Below are positions 24,452 to 33,243 of a stretch of DNA of 38,596 bases, one piece after another (position 1 is the stretch's first letter; the number at the start of each line of letters is the position of its first letter). The translations under genes and the position numbers were made by a program. This DNA is from Parcubacteria group bacterium GW2011_GWE2_39_37 (GTDB lineage Bacteria > Patescibacteriota > Patescibacteriia > Patescibacteriales > GWE2-39-37), in assembly GCA_000995135.1 (NCBI GenBank), contig LBWY01000006.1:1-38596 (forward strand), written 5' to 3'. The notes under the pieces were generated by a model. It worked only from the letters and a program-made list of their open reading frames with translations. It searched no databases and was not told the DNA's origin.

Positions 24452-26070
24452 CACAAGATTTCACAATCAAAACAAAACAATTGATCGACAATCTCAAGGG
24501 CATTTGCGCTCAATATGGATTGGGAAATGATGGGAATGAATTCAAAATCATTACTCAGGTTTTTTTGTATAAGTTTATGAATGACAAGTTTGGCTATGAG
24601 CTGAAACGCTTGGATTCAAAACTGAAAAACGCTGAAAATTGGGAAAAGGTCATTGCTGAATATTCTGACAAAGATTATGAGTTGCTTCTTTTAAAGATGA
24701 GCGCCGATAGTGCCAAGCTTAAGCGAGAGCATTTTTTGTCTAATCTTCACAATCGTCAAAATCAAGAGGAATTTGCCAAGTTGTTTGATGATACTTTGCG
24801 AGATATTGCTATTTTTAACAATGATATTTTTTCAGTTAAAACAGGCACAGGAGCAAAGATTGTTTTGTTTGATGAATTGAGTCAATATATTTCGGATAGT
24901 TCCCAGCGAGACAATTTTTGCAAAGCGCTTGTGAATCAGTTGGTGAATTTTAGTTTCGAGGATATTTTCGAACAAAAGTTTGATTTCTTTTCCACGATCT
25001 TTGAATATCTCATTAAAGACTATAACAAAGATGGAGGCGGAAAATATGCCGAATATTACACGCCTCATGCGGTTTCCAAGATTATGGCTTCAATTCTTGT
25101 AAATGCGCCAGTGAGTAATGTGACTTGTTATGATCCTGCAGCCGGATCTGGCACCTTGCTGATGAATCTTGCGCATGCAATTGGAGAGGATAAATGTACG
25201 ATTTATTCTCAGGATATTTCACAAAAATCATCGGGAATGCTTCGACTTAATTTGATTTTGAATAATCTTGTCCATTCAATTTCCAACATTATTCAGGGTG
25301 ATACTTTAAAATTACCATATCATAAAACTGGAGATCAACTGATGAAGTTTGATTATGTTGTTTCAAATCCTCCATTCAAGCTTGATTTTAGTGAGGCACG
25401 AAATGATCTCGACACCAAAACAAATAGCGAGCGGTTTTTTGCTGGAATTCCTAACGTCCCTAATAAGAAGAAAGAGTCGATGTCTATTTATTTGTTGTTT
25501 ATTCAACACATTATGTTTTCGCTTGCGGAAAAAGGCAAGGCAGCCATTGTTGTGCCGACTGGATTTATCACAGCTCAAAGTGGAATTGAGAAAAAGATTC
25601 GTGGAAAATTGATCGAAAAGAAAATGCTTCGCGGGGTTGTGTCTATGCCAAGCAATATATTTGCTACTACTGGCACTAATGTATCGGTGCTTTTCTTGGA
25701 TAAGGAAAATACAAAAGGGAAGATTGTTTTGATGGATGCTTCAAAATTGGGAACAACAATTAAGGATGGGAAAAATCAAAAAACTCTGCTTTCGTCAGAA
25801 GAGGAGAAGAAAATTATTGATACTTTCAATAAACGAGAGGGGATTGAAAATCTTTCAGTGGTGGTTAGCTATGATGAAATTAAAGAAAAAAATTATTCTT
25901 TCAGCGCCGGACAGTATTTTGAAGTAAAAATTGAGTATACAGATATTACGCCAGAACAGTTTTCGCAAAAAATGAGCGACTACAAAAAGAATTTGAATAC
26001 TCTTTTTGCGGAGTCAAAAGACTTGGAAAGTGAAATTCAAAAGCAACTAAATAGATTGAAATATGATTAA
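24448..26070 (+). CDS. hsdM: Type I restriction-modification, M subunit (adenine methylase)
   Basis: 540 residues. An HsdM N-terminal helical domain (about 5-130) is followed by the N6-adenine methylase domain with motif I DPAAGSG at 229-235 and catalytic NPPF at 307-310. A C-terminal coiled segment contacts HsdS. It transfers methyl from SAM to adenine in the target site as M2S and serves in the R2M2S nuclease. It overlaps hsdR by 4 bases and hsdS by 8 bases. Confidence 0.95.
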   Translation: MTQDFTIKTKQLIDNLKGICAQYGLGNDGNEFKIITQVFLYKFMNDKFGYELKRLDSKLKNAENWEKVIAEYSDKDYELLLLKMSADSAKLKREHFLSNLHNRQNQEEFAKLFDDTLRDIAIFNNDIFSVKTGTGAKIVLFDELSQYISDSSQRDNFCKALVNQLVNFSFEDIFEQKFDFFSTIFEYLIKDYNKDGGGKYAEYYTPHAVSKIMASILVNAPVSNVTCYDPAAGSGTLLMNLAHAIGEDKCTIYSQDISQKSSGMLRLNLILNNLVHSISNIIQGDTLKLPYHKTGDQLMKFDYVVSNPPFKLDFSEARNDLDTKTNSERFFAGIPNVPNKKKESMSIYLLFIQHIMFSLAEKGKAAIVVPTGFITAQSGIEKKIRGKLIEKKMLRGVVSMPSNIFATTGTNVSVLFLDKENTKGKIVLMDASKLGTTIKDGKNQKTLLSSEEEKKIIDTFNKREGIENLSVVVSYDEIKEKNYSFSAGQYFEVKIEYTDITPEQFSQKMSDYKKNLNTLFAESKDLESEIQKQLNRLKYD

Positions 26071-27313
26071 GACAAAATTAAGACCATTGAGCGGATCCAC
26101 TATACAACTTGTTGATGGAGACAGGGGTGTTAATTATCCTAATAAAAAAGATTTTAGTGATAATGGATTTTGTGTTTTTCTTGATTCCTCCAATTTAACA
26201 AAAAATGGCTTTGATTTTTCATCAAAAGTATTTATATCAAAGAATAAGGATGAGGCCATGGGAAATGGCAAATTAAAACGCGGCGACCTTGTTATGAATA
26301 CACGCGGCACGATAGGAAATATGGGGGTTTATAAGGAGAATGTACCTTACGAAAATATTAGAATTAACTCTGGAATGTTAATAATTCGTGGTGGATCTGA
26401 TTATGATAATGGTTTTCTGTATGGTTTTTTTAGAAGTAATCTATTTTATAAGCAAGTTGAAAACATAATGTCTGGGTCGGTACAAAGTCAATTACCAATT
26501 TGGATTTTCAATTTTATACAGGTTCCTGAATTAAGTATTCCAGCCCAACAAAAAATTTCTACTGTTCTTTCAGCTCTTGATTCCAAAATCGAACTCAACA
26601 ACCGCATTAATGCTGGATTGGAACAAATGGCAAAAACTTTGTATGACTACTGGTTTGTGCAGTTTGATTTTCCTGATGAAAATGGCAAACCCTACAAAAC
26701 AAGTGGCGGAAAAATGGTTTGGTGCGAAGAATTGAAACGAAATATTCCGGCGGGATGGGAGGTTAAAGAAATGAATAAACTTCTAACTAAAAATACTACT
26801 AAATTTGATTTTATTGATGATAAACACGATATTGACACGCTTGATCTGTCAGTATTGCCAAGTGCTACGATGTGTTTGAATGAAAAAAATAGTAGCAGTG
26901 CGTTTGGAACAAATTTATTCAAACTAAGTAAATTCGATATTCTGTTTGGTGGAATACGACCCTATTTATTAAAAGCCGGATTTTCACCTTTCGATGGGTT
27001 GGTTACTGGCACAGTACATTCTTTTAGAGTTAAAAATGACGACGAATATAATTTTGCGATTTTGACAATGACGCATAAAAGCATGTTCAATTTTGCAGTT
27101 GCTAATTCAAAGGGAACGAAAATGCCTGTGATTGGCGCTGATGATTTATTGACTTACAAAGTTGCACACAACGAAGATATAATAAAGACATTTAACGAAT
27201 TCATACAATTTAGAGACATAATCGCCCATAATATTATTGAAAATCAAACACTCGCCGAACTTCGCGACTGGCTTTTGCCAATGCTTATGAATGGACAGGT
27301 AGCAGTAAAATAA
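26063..27313 (+). CDS. hsdS: Type I restriction-modification, specificity subunit
   Basis: 416 residues with two target recognition domains. The first (about 1-165) ends in the conserved helix QKISTVLSALDSKIELNNRI and the central conserved region MAKTLYDYWFVQFDFPD. The second begins at VWCEELKRNIPAGWEV and ends with the distal helix NIIENQTLAELRDWLLPMLMNGQV. Each domain reads half of a split target sequence. No second, silent hsdS or inverted repeat is seen nearby, so no phase variation by inversion is suggested. It starts within the hsdM end. Confidence 0.92.
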   Translation: MIKTKLRPLSGSTIQLVDGDRGVNYPNKKDFSDNGFCVFLDSSNLTKNGFDFSSKVFISKNKDEAMGNGKLKRGDLVMNTRGTIGNMGVYKENVPYENIRINSGMLIIRGGSDYDNGFLYGFFRSNLFYKQVENIMSGSVQSQLPIWIFNFIQVPELSIPAQQKISTVLSALDSKIELNNRINAGLEQMAKTLYDYWFVQFDFPDENGKPYKTSGGKMVWCEELKRNIPAGWEVKEMNKLLTKNTTKFDFIDDKHDIDTLDLSVLPSATMCLNEKNSSSAFGTNLFKLSKFDILFGGIRPYLLKAGFSPFDGLVTGTVHSFRVKNDDEYNFAILTMTHKSMFNFAVANSKGTKMPVIGADDLLTYKVAHNEDIIKTFNEFIQFRDIIAHNIIENQTLAELRDWLLPMLMNGQVAVK

Positions 27314-27318
27314 TAAAT

Positions 27319-28002
27319 ATGAATCCACTCAAAACAAATGGTCTGATAATACAGAATTTTCCACAAGAGAAATATGAATCTATCCACCATATTTTGAGTA
27401 GCAAATATGCAGAAAAAAAAGAATACGAACATTTTTCAGGAGCGTGGAATGCTATAGCTTATCGGTACAAAGCTACAATTGACCATGGAAGTGATTTCGT
27501 CAAATTATTAAAATTATATGGAACGGCACCACAGCCAGAAAAAAGATATTTACAAGAACAAGCGCTATTTAATCATTTCAGTTCGTACTTTTCAGTTTTT
27601 GAATCAATGTGTTATGGATTTTTTGCGATAGGCTCAATTGTTAGTCCAGAATTTTTTTCTATTAACGACCCGGCAGATCAACGAAAAATATCTCCAGAAA
27701 CAACAAAAAGAACTTTTCAAAAAGCTTTTCTTAATGAACAAATCACTAAAACATTAATTGAGTTAATTAACGATTCTGAATTTGAAAATATTAGGAATAC
27801 TAGGAACATTCTTACTCATCGAACAGCACCAGGAAGGAAGATTTATTTAAACATAGGAGAAGATGAATCACTCCCGACAGAATGGAAATTGAACAATAAG
27901 CCCTTAAATGAATTGATAGTTAAATCAAACGAGGATAATATGAAAAGGCTTTTAAACAATTCACTAACTGCAGGAGAAGTGTTTTGCAAATCTCATCTAT
28001 AA
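27319..28002 (+). CDS. HEPN-like protein of unknown function
   Basis: 227 residues, mostly helical. The segment IRNTRNILTHRTAPGRK contains R162-N-I-L-T-H167, an RX4H motif as in HEPN ribonuclease domains, and the preceding part (ALFNHFSSYFSVFESMCYGFFAIG) is a helix of the kind seen in such folds. No named family is recognised. It starts 6 bases after the hsdS stop and is followed 5 bases later by an unknown gene, so it sits in the restriction operon. It could be a toxin-like or defence RNase; this is inference from one short motif. Confidence 0.6.
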   Translation: MNPLKTNGLIIQNFPQEKYESIHHILSSKYAEKKEYEHFSGAWNAIAYRYKATIDHGSDFVKLLKLYGTAPQPEKRYLQEQALFNHFSSYFSVFESMCYGFFAIGSIVSPEFFSINDPADQRKISPETTKRTFQKAFLNEQITKTLIELINDSEFENIRNTRNILTHRTAPGRKIYLNIGEDESLPTEWKLNNKPLNELIVKSNEDNMKRLLNNSLTAGEVFCKSHL

Positions 28003-28006
28003 TTAT

Positions 28007-28972
28007 ATGGCAAGAAAAAATATTTTTAAAATACCCGCTAAAATAAAGAAGCAAATTGAAACATTTGGTCAGGATGACGTTGTTGTTGCTTGTGTAAAAT
28101 ATGTTTCAAACGAAGAAATCGATAAATACAAACACTTAAAGATGCGCTATATTAATGGCGAGCTTGTTCTTCCACCTTCAAAAACTCCAAATCCCAATTC
28201 TGGTAAATTTTCTCGTGCGAACATTGAAGGTATGGACAAAAAAAGAACTGATTTACCAAAAATTTCAAAAGAATTTAGCGCAGAAGCTCCAAATTGGAAT
28301 GGCAATGGTACTCATGCTGTTTCCTATTCGCGAGATGTATATCAAAAAGATTTTTATCCACCCAAAGAAGTTGAATTAAAAATTGAACAAGTAGAAAAAA
28401 GAGAGAACGGTTTTAAAATAAAATTTTTAATTGATCAGGTAATTAATCGTAATACTTCAAATTTTGAAAAAGAATTATTGTATAACTTGAATTTATTACA
28501 AGAAAACATTGGGATGATAGATGTCTTTCCGAGTATGGCAACTTTGGCTGATTATGCAAAAACAGTTTATATTGATTGGGAAATATTACCGCCAGGAACT
28601 GTTGATGAGATTGTCGAGGCTTTGTTAAAAAACCAAAAAACAGGAAGTATTACTCCGGATCAAGTAAAAGTAATGAGGGAAAGAATAGGTGTCATGTCAA
28701 AATTAAAGCCCGTTGTGTATATAAAAGGGACAAGTGGTTTTTTAAGATATTTTGGGGCAAAATTCGGAGACGATTTTGTTGTTTTTGAAAATATAAAATA
28801 TGGGAACGCTTTATATGTAATGTATAATTCATGGGTGGAGCTAAGTAAAAAAAGCAGGACAGAATTACTAAATGGACTAAGGGAAGATTTTGATCGTATA
28901 GAGCATAGAGATGGGTGGGAATATCTTTTACAAAAACTTGTTAGAGAATATAGATGTAAAACCAAAAAATAA
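28007..28972 (+). CDS. Unknown 321-aa protein of the restriction operon
   Basis: No family recognised. The N-terminus is basic (ARKNIFKIPAKIKKQIETFG). The middle has mixed strands and helices, and a C-terminal part FLRYFGAKFGDDFVVFENIKYGNALYV (two stretches) then SRTELLNGLREDFDRIEHRDGWE looks like a compact domain found in other uncharacterised proteins. No catalytic motif can be named. Its tight packing with the HEPN-like gene suggests a two-gene unit acting together, perhaps an effector with its sensor or antidote. The 3' neighbour tspO starts 3 bases after its stop. Confidence 0.6.
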   Translation: MARKNIFKIPAKIKKQIETFGQDDVVVACVKYVSNEEIDKYKHLKMRYINGELVLPPSKTPNPNSGKFSRANIEGMDKKRTDLPKISKEFSAEAPNWNGNGTHAVSYSRDVYQKDFYPPKEVELKIEQVEKRENGFKIKFLIDQVINRNTSNFEKELLYNLNLLQENIGMIDVFPSMATLADYAKTVYIDWEILPPGTVDEIVEALLKNQKTGSITPDQVKVMRERIGVMSKLKPVVYIKGTSGFLRYFGAKFGDDFVVFENIKYGNALYVMYNSWVELSKKSRTELLNGLREDFDRIEHRDGWEYLLQKLVREYRCKTKK

Positions 28973-28974
28973 AT

Positions 28975-29490
28975 ATGAAAATTAACAACATCCTTCGACT
29001 AAGCTCAGGACAAACATTCAAACTCATCATTGCTATTGTTATTTCCGAGCTTGCCGGCATTATTGGCTCGGTATTCACGACTCCATCAATTGCCGGCTGG
29101 TACGCGGGAATTGTCAAACCCGCTCTCAATCCCCCAGCATGGGTTTTCGGTCCGGTCTGGACGACATTGTTTGCGCTGATGGGTATTGCGGCATTTTTGG
29201 TTTGGGTCTCCTATGCCGAAGCTTCGGCGGATAAAAAGAAAGTGATCAAGGTCGCGTTAATATTGTTCGGTGTTCAGCTGGTACTGAACACGCTTTGGTC
29301 AATTATTTTTTTCGGTCTGCACAATCCTGGTGGGGCGTTGATTGAGATTGTGATTCTCTGGCTCGCTATTCTTGCCACCGTTATTGCCTTTGCAAAAATC
29401 TCTAAACCAGCCGCTTGGTTGCTACTGCCATATATTCTTTGGGTTAGTTTTGCGATGTATTTAAACTATGCCATCTGGGCGTTAAATTAG
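28975..29490 (+). CDS. tspO: TspO/MBR family protein
   Basis: 171 residues, five hydrophobic helices. It has the family core GWYAGIVKPALNPPAWVFGPVWTTLF, then GAL.EIVILWLAILATVIAF and YILWVSFAMYLNYAIW. TspO is a membrane protein linked to tetrapyrrole binding or transport and stress responses. Codons 6-14 or so (ILRLSSGQT) are encoded by an interspersed repeat (28991-29014); without them the N-terminus would read like other TspO proteins. Its place inside a defence operon is unusual. Confidence 0.92.
   Translation: MKINNILRLSSGQTFKLIIAIVISELAGIIGSVFTTPSIAGWYAGIVKPALNPPAWVFGPVWTTLFALMGIAAFLVWVSYAEASADKKKVIKVALILFGVQLVLNTLWSIIFFGLHNPGGALIEIVILWLAILATVIAFAKISKPAAWLLLPYILWVSFAMYLNYAIWALN
28991..29014. 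repeat. CTTCGACTAAGCTCAGGACA interspersed repeat inside tspO
   Basis: This motif is a familiar short interspersed sequence in many environmental bacterial genomes. Here it lies in frame near the start of tspO and adds the residues LRLSSGQT. Confidence 0.6.
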
Positions 29491-29544
29491 TTTTAAGAAT
29501 CCAAAAAGAAAACAAGAAATTTGGCAAAAATATTGGCAAAAACT

Positions 29545-30297
29545 ATGTCAGAATATTATAAATCAAAAAGGACAAGGAATATCTTTGATCCAAAATCAGT
29601 TGAGCCATTTAAGATTAGTCGATCTAAGATTGATATGTTTTTGAATTGTCCGAGATGTTTTTATGTTGATAGGCGGCTAGGAGTTGGCCAGCCACCTGGT
29701 TATCCCTTTAACCTAAACTCAGCTGTTGATGCCCTATTAAAAAAAGAATTTGACATACATAGAGCCGGAAGCACAGCTCATCCGCTGATGAAGGCCTACG
29801 GCTTGAATTTGGTGCCATTCCAGCATGAGATGATGGATGAGTGGAGAGAAAATTTTAAGGGAGTGCAGTTTTTACATAAATCAACCAATTTTATTGTGAC
29901 TGGAGCAGTTGATGATCTATGGGTTGATAAAAAAGGTTTAATTCATATTGTTGATTATAAGGCTACCAGCAAGACCAGCGAGGTAAATCTAGATGCTGAT
30001 TGGCAGATCGGTTATAAACGTCAGATGGAAGTATATCAGTGGTTGATGAGGCAAAAAGGCTTTGAGGTTTCTGATACCGGCTACTTTGTTTATTGTAACG
30101 GTCAAACTGATCGCAAGGCGTTCGACGGTAAGCTGGAGTTTGATATTAAAATCATTCCTTATGTCGGCGATGATTTTTGGGTTGAAAAAGAAATTATTAA
30201 AGCGCACAAATGTTTGATAAGTAATAAAATTCCAAAGTCAGGAGAGAGTTGTGATTATTGCAGTTATGTCTCAGCTGTAAAAAATTATCATAAATAA
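29545..30297 (+). CDS. PD-(D/E)XK nuclease, Cas4/AddB-like
   Basis: 250 residues from ATG 29545. There are Cys residues near the N-terminus (FLNCPRCFYVDRR) and at the C-terminus (GESCDYCSYV), like the iron-sulfur Cys of Cas4 and AddB nucleases. Between them are the nuclease residues GAVDDLW, HIVDYKATSK (D-x-K) and QMEVYQWLM. The family is 5'-3' exonuclease-like. No Cas1, Cas2 or CRISPR array is seen, so this is not a CRISPR gene here. A TTG at 29521 is also in frame. Similar solitary genes occur widely in CPR, so it may be chromosomal rather than part of the defence unit. Confidence 0.82.
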   Translation: MSEYYKSKRTRNIFDPKSVEPFKISRSKIDMFLNCPRCFYVDRRLGVGQPPGYPFNLNSAVDALLKKEFDIHRAGSTAHPLMKAYGLNLVPFQHEMMDEWRENFKGVQFLHKSTNFIVTGAVDDLWVDKKGLIHIVDYKATSKTSEVNLDADWQIGYKRQMEVYQWLMRQKGFEVSDTGYFVYCNGQTDRKAFDGKLEFDIKIIPYVGDDFWVEKEIIKAHKCLISNKIPKSGESCDYCSYVSAVKNYHK

Positions 30298-30298
30298 C

Positions 30299-30640
30299 AT
30301 GATCAATTATAAAAATTGGGAAAATGAATATAAAGAAGGTAAAACTTCTGAATGTCCACATTGTAGTAGTGAGGACAATGTGCATGTTTGTAGAAATTGC
30401 TACAAAGACATAAGCATGGATATTTGCTGGCAACACAAAGGAGTTTGCGAGAAGTGCCGTAATTATATTGATATTGAAATTCCAAAAATTGAGCAGATAA
30501 AAAAAGATTTGGGAGTTAAGTGCACCTGTAATGATGAACATTGCGCAAAGTGTTTACTGGTAAACTGTAAGGATGAAAATTGCACAGTCCATACAAATGA
30601 GCGAAAAGAAAATTTTAGAACCAAATATAAAAATAGATAA
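30299..30640 (+). CDS. Cys-rich putative zinc-binding protein, 113 aa
   Basis: Contains many Cys/His pairs: CPHC, CRNC, CWQHKGVCEKC, CTC, HCAKC, CKDENCTVH. This suggests three or four zinc sites in a small protein. No family recognised. It starts one base after the stop of the nuclease gene and overlaps the next nuclease-like gene by about 44 bases. This tight order suggests one unit with the two PD-(D/E)XK proteins. Confidence 0.6.
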   Translation: MINYKNWENEYKEGKTSECPHCSSEDNVHVCRNCYKDISMDICWQHKGVCEKCRNYIDIEIPKIEQIKKDLGVKCTCNDEHCAKCLLVNCKDENCTVHTNERKENFRTKYKNR

Positions 30641-31721
30641 TAACAATAATATGTCAGTAAATTTTTTTGAATCTATCGGGATTGCGGGTATTGAGAGAAT
30701 ACACTCACAAATGATTTATTGGATTTTGAAATCCGATGTTCTTTTGTTTTCGCAAAAGAATAAAATTATTAATGAACTATTTAAGAAAGAACAGGGTTAT
30801 AAGAACATTGAAATAGTAACCGAGCACAAAAGTATAGATATATTAATTAAAGCTGACAACTGCGTATTTATAATTGAAAATAAGCTAAAGACATCCGAGC
30901 ATAGTAGTCAACTAGAAAAATACAAAGAGGTTATGACAGACGATGAAAATTTTAGCGGGCATGATAAATATTACTATTATTTAAGTTTGGTCAATGAAGA
31001 TAAAACAGGGACAGGATGGCAAAACTTGTCTTATGTTAATTTTTATGAAGCCCTACGTAAGTTTAAATTCAATAATCCAAACAAGGCCGAACAATTTATT
31101 TTTAACGAATATCTAGTTTCACTTGAGAGGTTGATTAGCGTTTATGGTTCTTTTGATTTAAATCATAGAGCCTTTGCTAATGTGTTTACCGATGGCAGTA
31201 AGACCAAAGACGAAAAATATAAAATTTCTAAAAATTATAGTCTCGACCAGCTTTATGTTCTAGACAATCAGCTGGAAACAATATTTCAGAAATATTTTAT
31301 AGAAAAGGTTGCAAAAAAATTAAATTTAAATGGAAATAAGTACAAGATAGATGAAAGTAACGGCACGGCATTATTACAAATAACATTTGAAGGGTTAAAT
31401 ATGGGCGATGCGACATTTATTGTTGGTCTGCAATTTCAAGGAAGAGCCGTAAAGTTAAACTGTGCCTCGGATGATTATAAAAACTCCAAAAAAGAAGACC
31501 TGCCGAAAAAAATATGTGACATTTTCGAAGTAATGGCGGAATGTGATGACTTCAGATTAAATCATTCAAAAACCAAGGCCTATATTTCAATTTCTGAAAA
31601 AGAAAAAATGGATAGTGATTTATGGCAAAAACCTTTTGATGATATTTGTAAGATTTTTAATGATAAAATTAAAAAATTTGAGCCAATTGCTAAGAAATTT
31701 TGTCAAAGTTGTAAAAATTAA
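30597..31721 (+). CDS. PD-(D/E)XK nuclease superfamily protein (PDDEXK_4-like)
   Basis: 374 residues from ATG 30597; ATGs at 30573 and 30651 are also possible. The N-terminal region has FFESIGIAGIERIHSQMIYWIL, typical of the PF14281-like group, then the nuclease core HKSIDILIKADNCVFIIENKLKTSEHSSQLEKY with D, E-x-K. The C-terminal part is of unknown fold. Members are usually found near restriction and defence genes; the target is unknown. Confidence 0.72.
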   Translation: MSEKKILEPNIKIDNNNNMSVNFFESIGIAGIERIHSQMIYWILKSDVLLFSQKNKIINELFKKEQGYKNIEIVTEHKSIDILIKADNCVFIIENKLKTSEHSSQLEKYKEVMTDDENFSGHDKYYYYLSLVNEDKTGTGWQNLSYVNFYEALRKFKFNNPNKAEQFIFNEYLVSLERLISVYGSFDLNHRAFANVFTDGSKTKDEKYKISKNYSLDQLYVLDNQLETIFQKYFIEKVAKKLNLNGNKYKIDESNGTALLQITFEGLNMGDATFIVGLQFQGRAVKLNCASDDYKNSKKEDLPKKICDIFEVMAECDDFRLNHSKTKAYISISEKEKMDSDLWQKPFDDICKIFNDKIKKFEPIAKKFCQSCKN

Positions 31722-31732
31722 TTTATTAAGAA

Positions 31733-32494
31733 GTGAAAAAAATTATACTTCACATCCCCCACTCTTCAACTAATATCCCAATCAAAGATGGCTATGTTGT
31801 TTCTGATGTTGAACTTAGGAGCGAGATGATAAAACTGACCGATTGGCATACAGATGATCTTTTTCAGCACAAAGAGGCAATGCAAATAATTACACCGTTC
31901 TCTCGACTATTTTGTGATGTAGAAAGATTTCCAGAGGATAAGGATGAAGTAATGGCCAAGGTGGGGATGGGCATGATTTATACAAACCTTGATAATGGAA
32001 AAGTTCTAAGAAGCATTAATGCTGAGCTAAGAAATAAAATCTATAAACAGTTTTATCAAGAGCATCACAGTAAATTTTTACAAAGAGTAGAAGAATTTCT
32101 AGGACGTAACGACAGGTGTTTAATAATCGATTGCCATTCATTTTCCAGTATTCCATTTGAACGGGATTTAAACAAAACTCTGCCAAGGCCAGATATTTGT
32201 ATTGGCACTGATGATTTTCATACGCCAAAAACTTTGGTTGACGCTACTGTTAAATATTTTGAAAATAATAAATTATCTTGCAAAGTAAACATGCCTTATG
32301 CCGGAACAATCGTTCCGCTAAAGTATTATTTGAAAGATAAATGCGTGCAATCAATAATGATAGAAGTGAACCGGAATTTGTACTTAGAAAAAAACTCTAA
32401 TGAAAAAAATAAAAATTATAAAGAAATAAAGGAAATTTTAAATGGTTATATCGATGAAGCGGTTAGAATTTATAAAGAAGGGTGCAAAAAATAA
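31733..32494 (+). CDS. N-formylglutamate amidohydrolase-like protein
   Basis: 253 residues, start codon GTG. Motifs of the FGase family (PF05013) are ILHIPHSSTNIP, TDWHTDDLF, DVERFPEDKDEV, IIDCHSFSS and a late IMIEVNRNLYL. Known members split N-formylglutamate in histidine breakdown, but no histidine genes are present, so the substrate may differ. Relatives with zinc-dependent amidase activity exist. It is encoded in the plus-strand train 11 bases after the nuclease gene. Confidence 0.85.
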   Translation: MKKIILHIPHSSTNIPIKDGYVVSDVELRSEMIKLTDWHTDDLFQHKEAMQIITPFSRLFCDVERFPEDKDEVMAKVGMGMIYTNLDNGKVLRSINAELRNKIYKQFYQEHHSKFLQRVEEFLGRNDRCLIIDCHSFSSIPFERDLNKTLPRPDICIGTDDFHTPKTLVDATVKYFENNKLSCKVNMPYAGTIVPLKYYLKDKCVQSIMIEVNRNLYLEKNSNEKNKNYKEIKEILNGYIDEAVRIYKEGCKK

Positions 32495-32495
32495 T

Positions 32496-33071
32496 ATGAA
32501 AAAAATTCTATCATTATTAATAAGTAACAAATTTCATATTATTTTATTTTTTACAATAATTTTATTAGTAATTATTATTGGAATTTTTGGCAAGAAGATA
32601 GATGATAGCACGACTAAGGAAGGTTATTTTTCTTCAATACCCAGTAATTTAACCTACGACAAAGTTGTTAATTCAAAATTGGAGCAAACCAATACGCCAG
32701 AGATATATAAAAGTAAATATGACGGAGAAATAATTAGGTGGCAGGGAAAGATCAGTGCCTATCATTCCCAAATTACTGGGATTAAGTTTTGCGTGATTGA
32801 TGAAGAGCATCAAAATGTTGATATTGATAAGCCATGCGATTGGTTCTGGGCTTTTTCTGATGATGTTATGAATGCAGACAATCTTGAAGTAAATCCAAAT
32901 TGGGATGGTTATTGGGTTAACTATATTTTGAGGTATTATAAAGTTCCTTTTAATGAAAAGGATTATTTTTATAACGACATATACACATTAGAAGGAAGAA
33001 TTAATCGTATTGATTGTGGGGTGGACAACAAGTGCGTCCCTAATATTGATATTTTAGGGATAACAAAATAG
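32496..33071 (+). CDS. Membrane-anchored hypothetical protein
   Basis: 191 residues. One N-terminal membrane segment (SNKFHIILFFTIILLVIIIGIF) is followed by an outside domain of strands with pairs of Cys (KFCVIDEE, KPCDWF, IDCGVDNKC). It has no known family. ATG 32496 directly after the previous stop is chosen over the earlier in-frame ATG at 32442, which would add basic residues overlapping the upstream gene. Confidence 0.6.
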   Translation: MKKILSLLISNKFHIILFFTIILLVIIIGIFGKKIDDSTTKEGYFSSIPSNLTYDKVVNSKLEQTNTPEIYKSKYDGEIIRWQGKISAYHSQITGIKFCVIDEEHQNVDIDKPCDWFWAFSDDVMNADNLEVNPNWDGYWVNYILRYYKVPFNEKDYFYNDIYTLEGRINRIDCGVDNKCVPNIDILGITK

Positions 33072-33117
33072 ATTAACTGAGCATTTTTAGCGACTATAAA
33101 ATCTAATAGAAAATAAT

Positions 33118-33141
33118 AAAAGCCTCCAAACGGAGGCTTTT
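33118..33141 (+). terminator. Terminator of the long plus-strand train
   Basis: AAAAGCCTCC (33118-33127), loop AAAC, GGAGGCTTTT (33132-33141). A perfect 10-bp stem with T-run, usable in both directions. Confidence 0.9.
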
Positions 33142-33243
33142 ATAATGTCTATTAGTTCGGTGTCCCGTCGGGGTTGTGGATAAGTGCCAAAGGTCAATTA
33201 ATGAAATTTGGCCAATCTTAAAAGCCCTCGGGTCTGCCGATAA

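Noticed and set aside
26063-27313. Phase-variable hsdS by inversion
   Set aside because: No second hsdS fragment or inverted repeats around the recognition domains are visible.
29545-30297. Cas4-like gene as part of a CRISPR-Cas system
   Set aside because: No Cas1, Cas2 or effector genes and no regular repeat-spacer array anywhere in the window.
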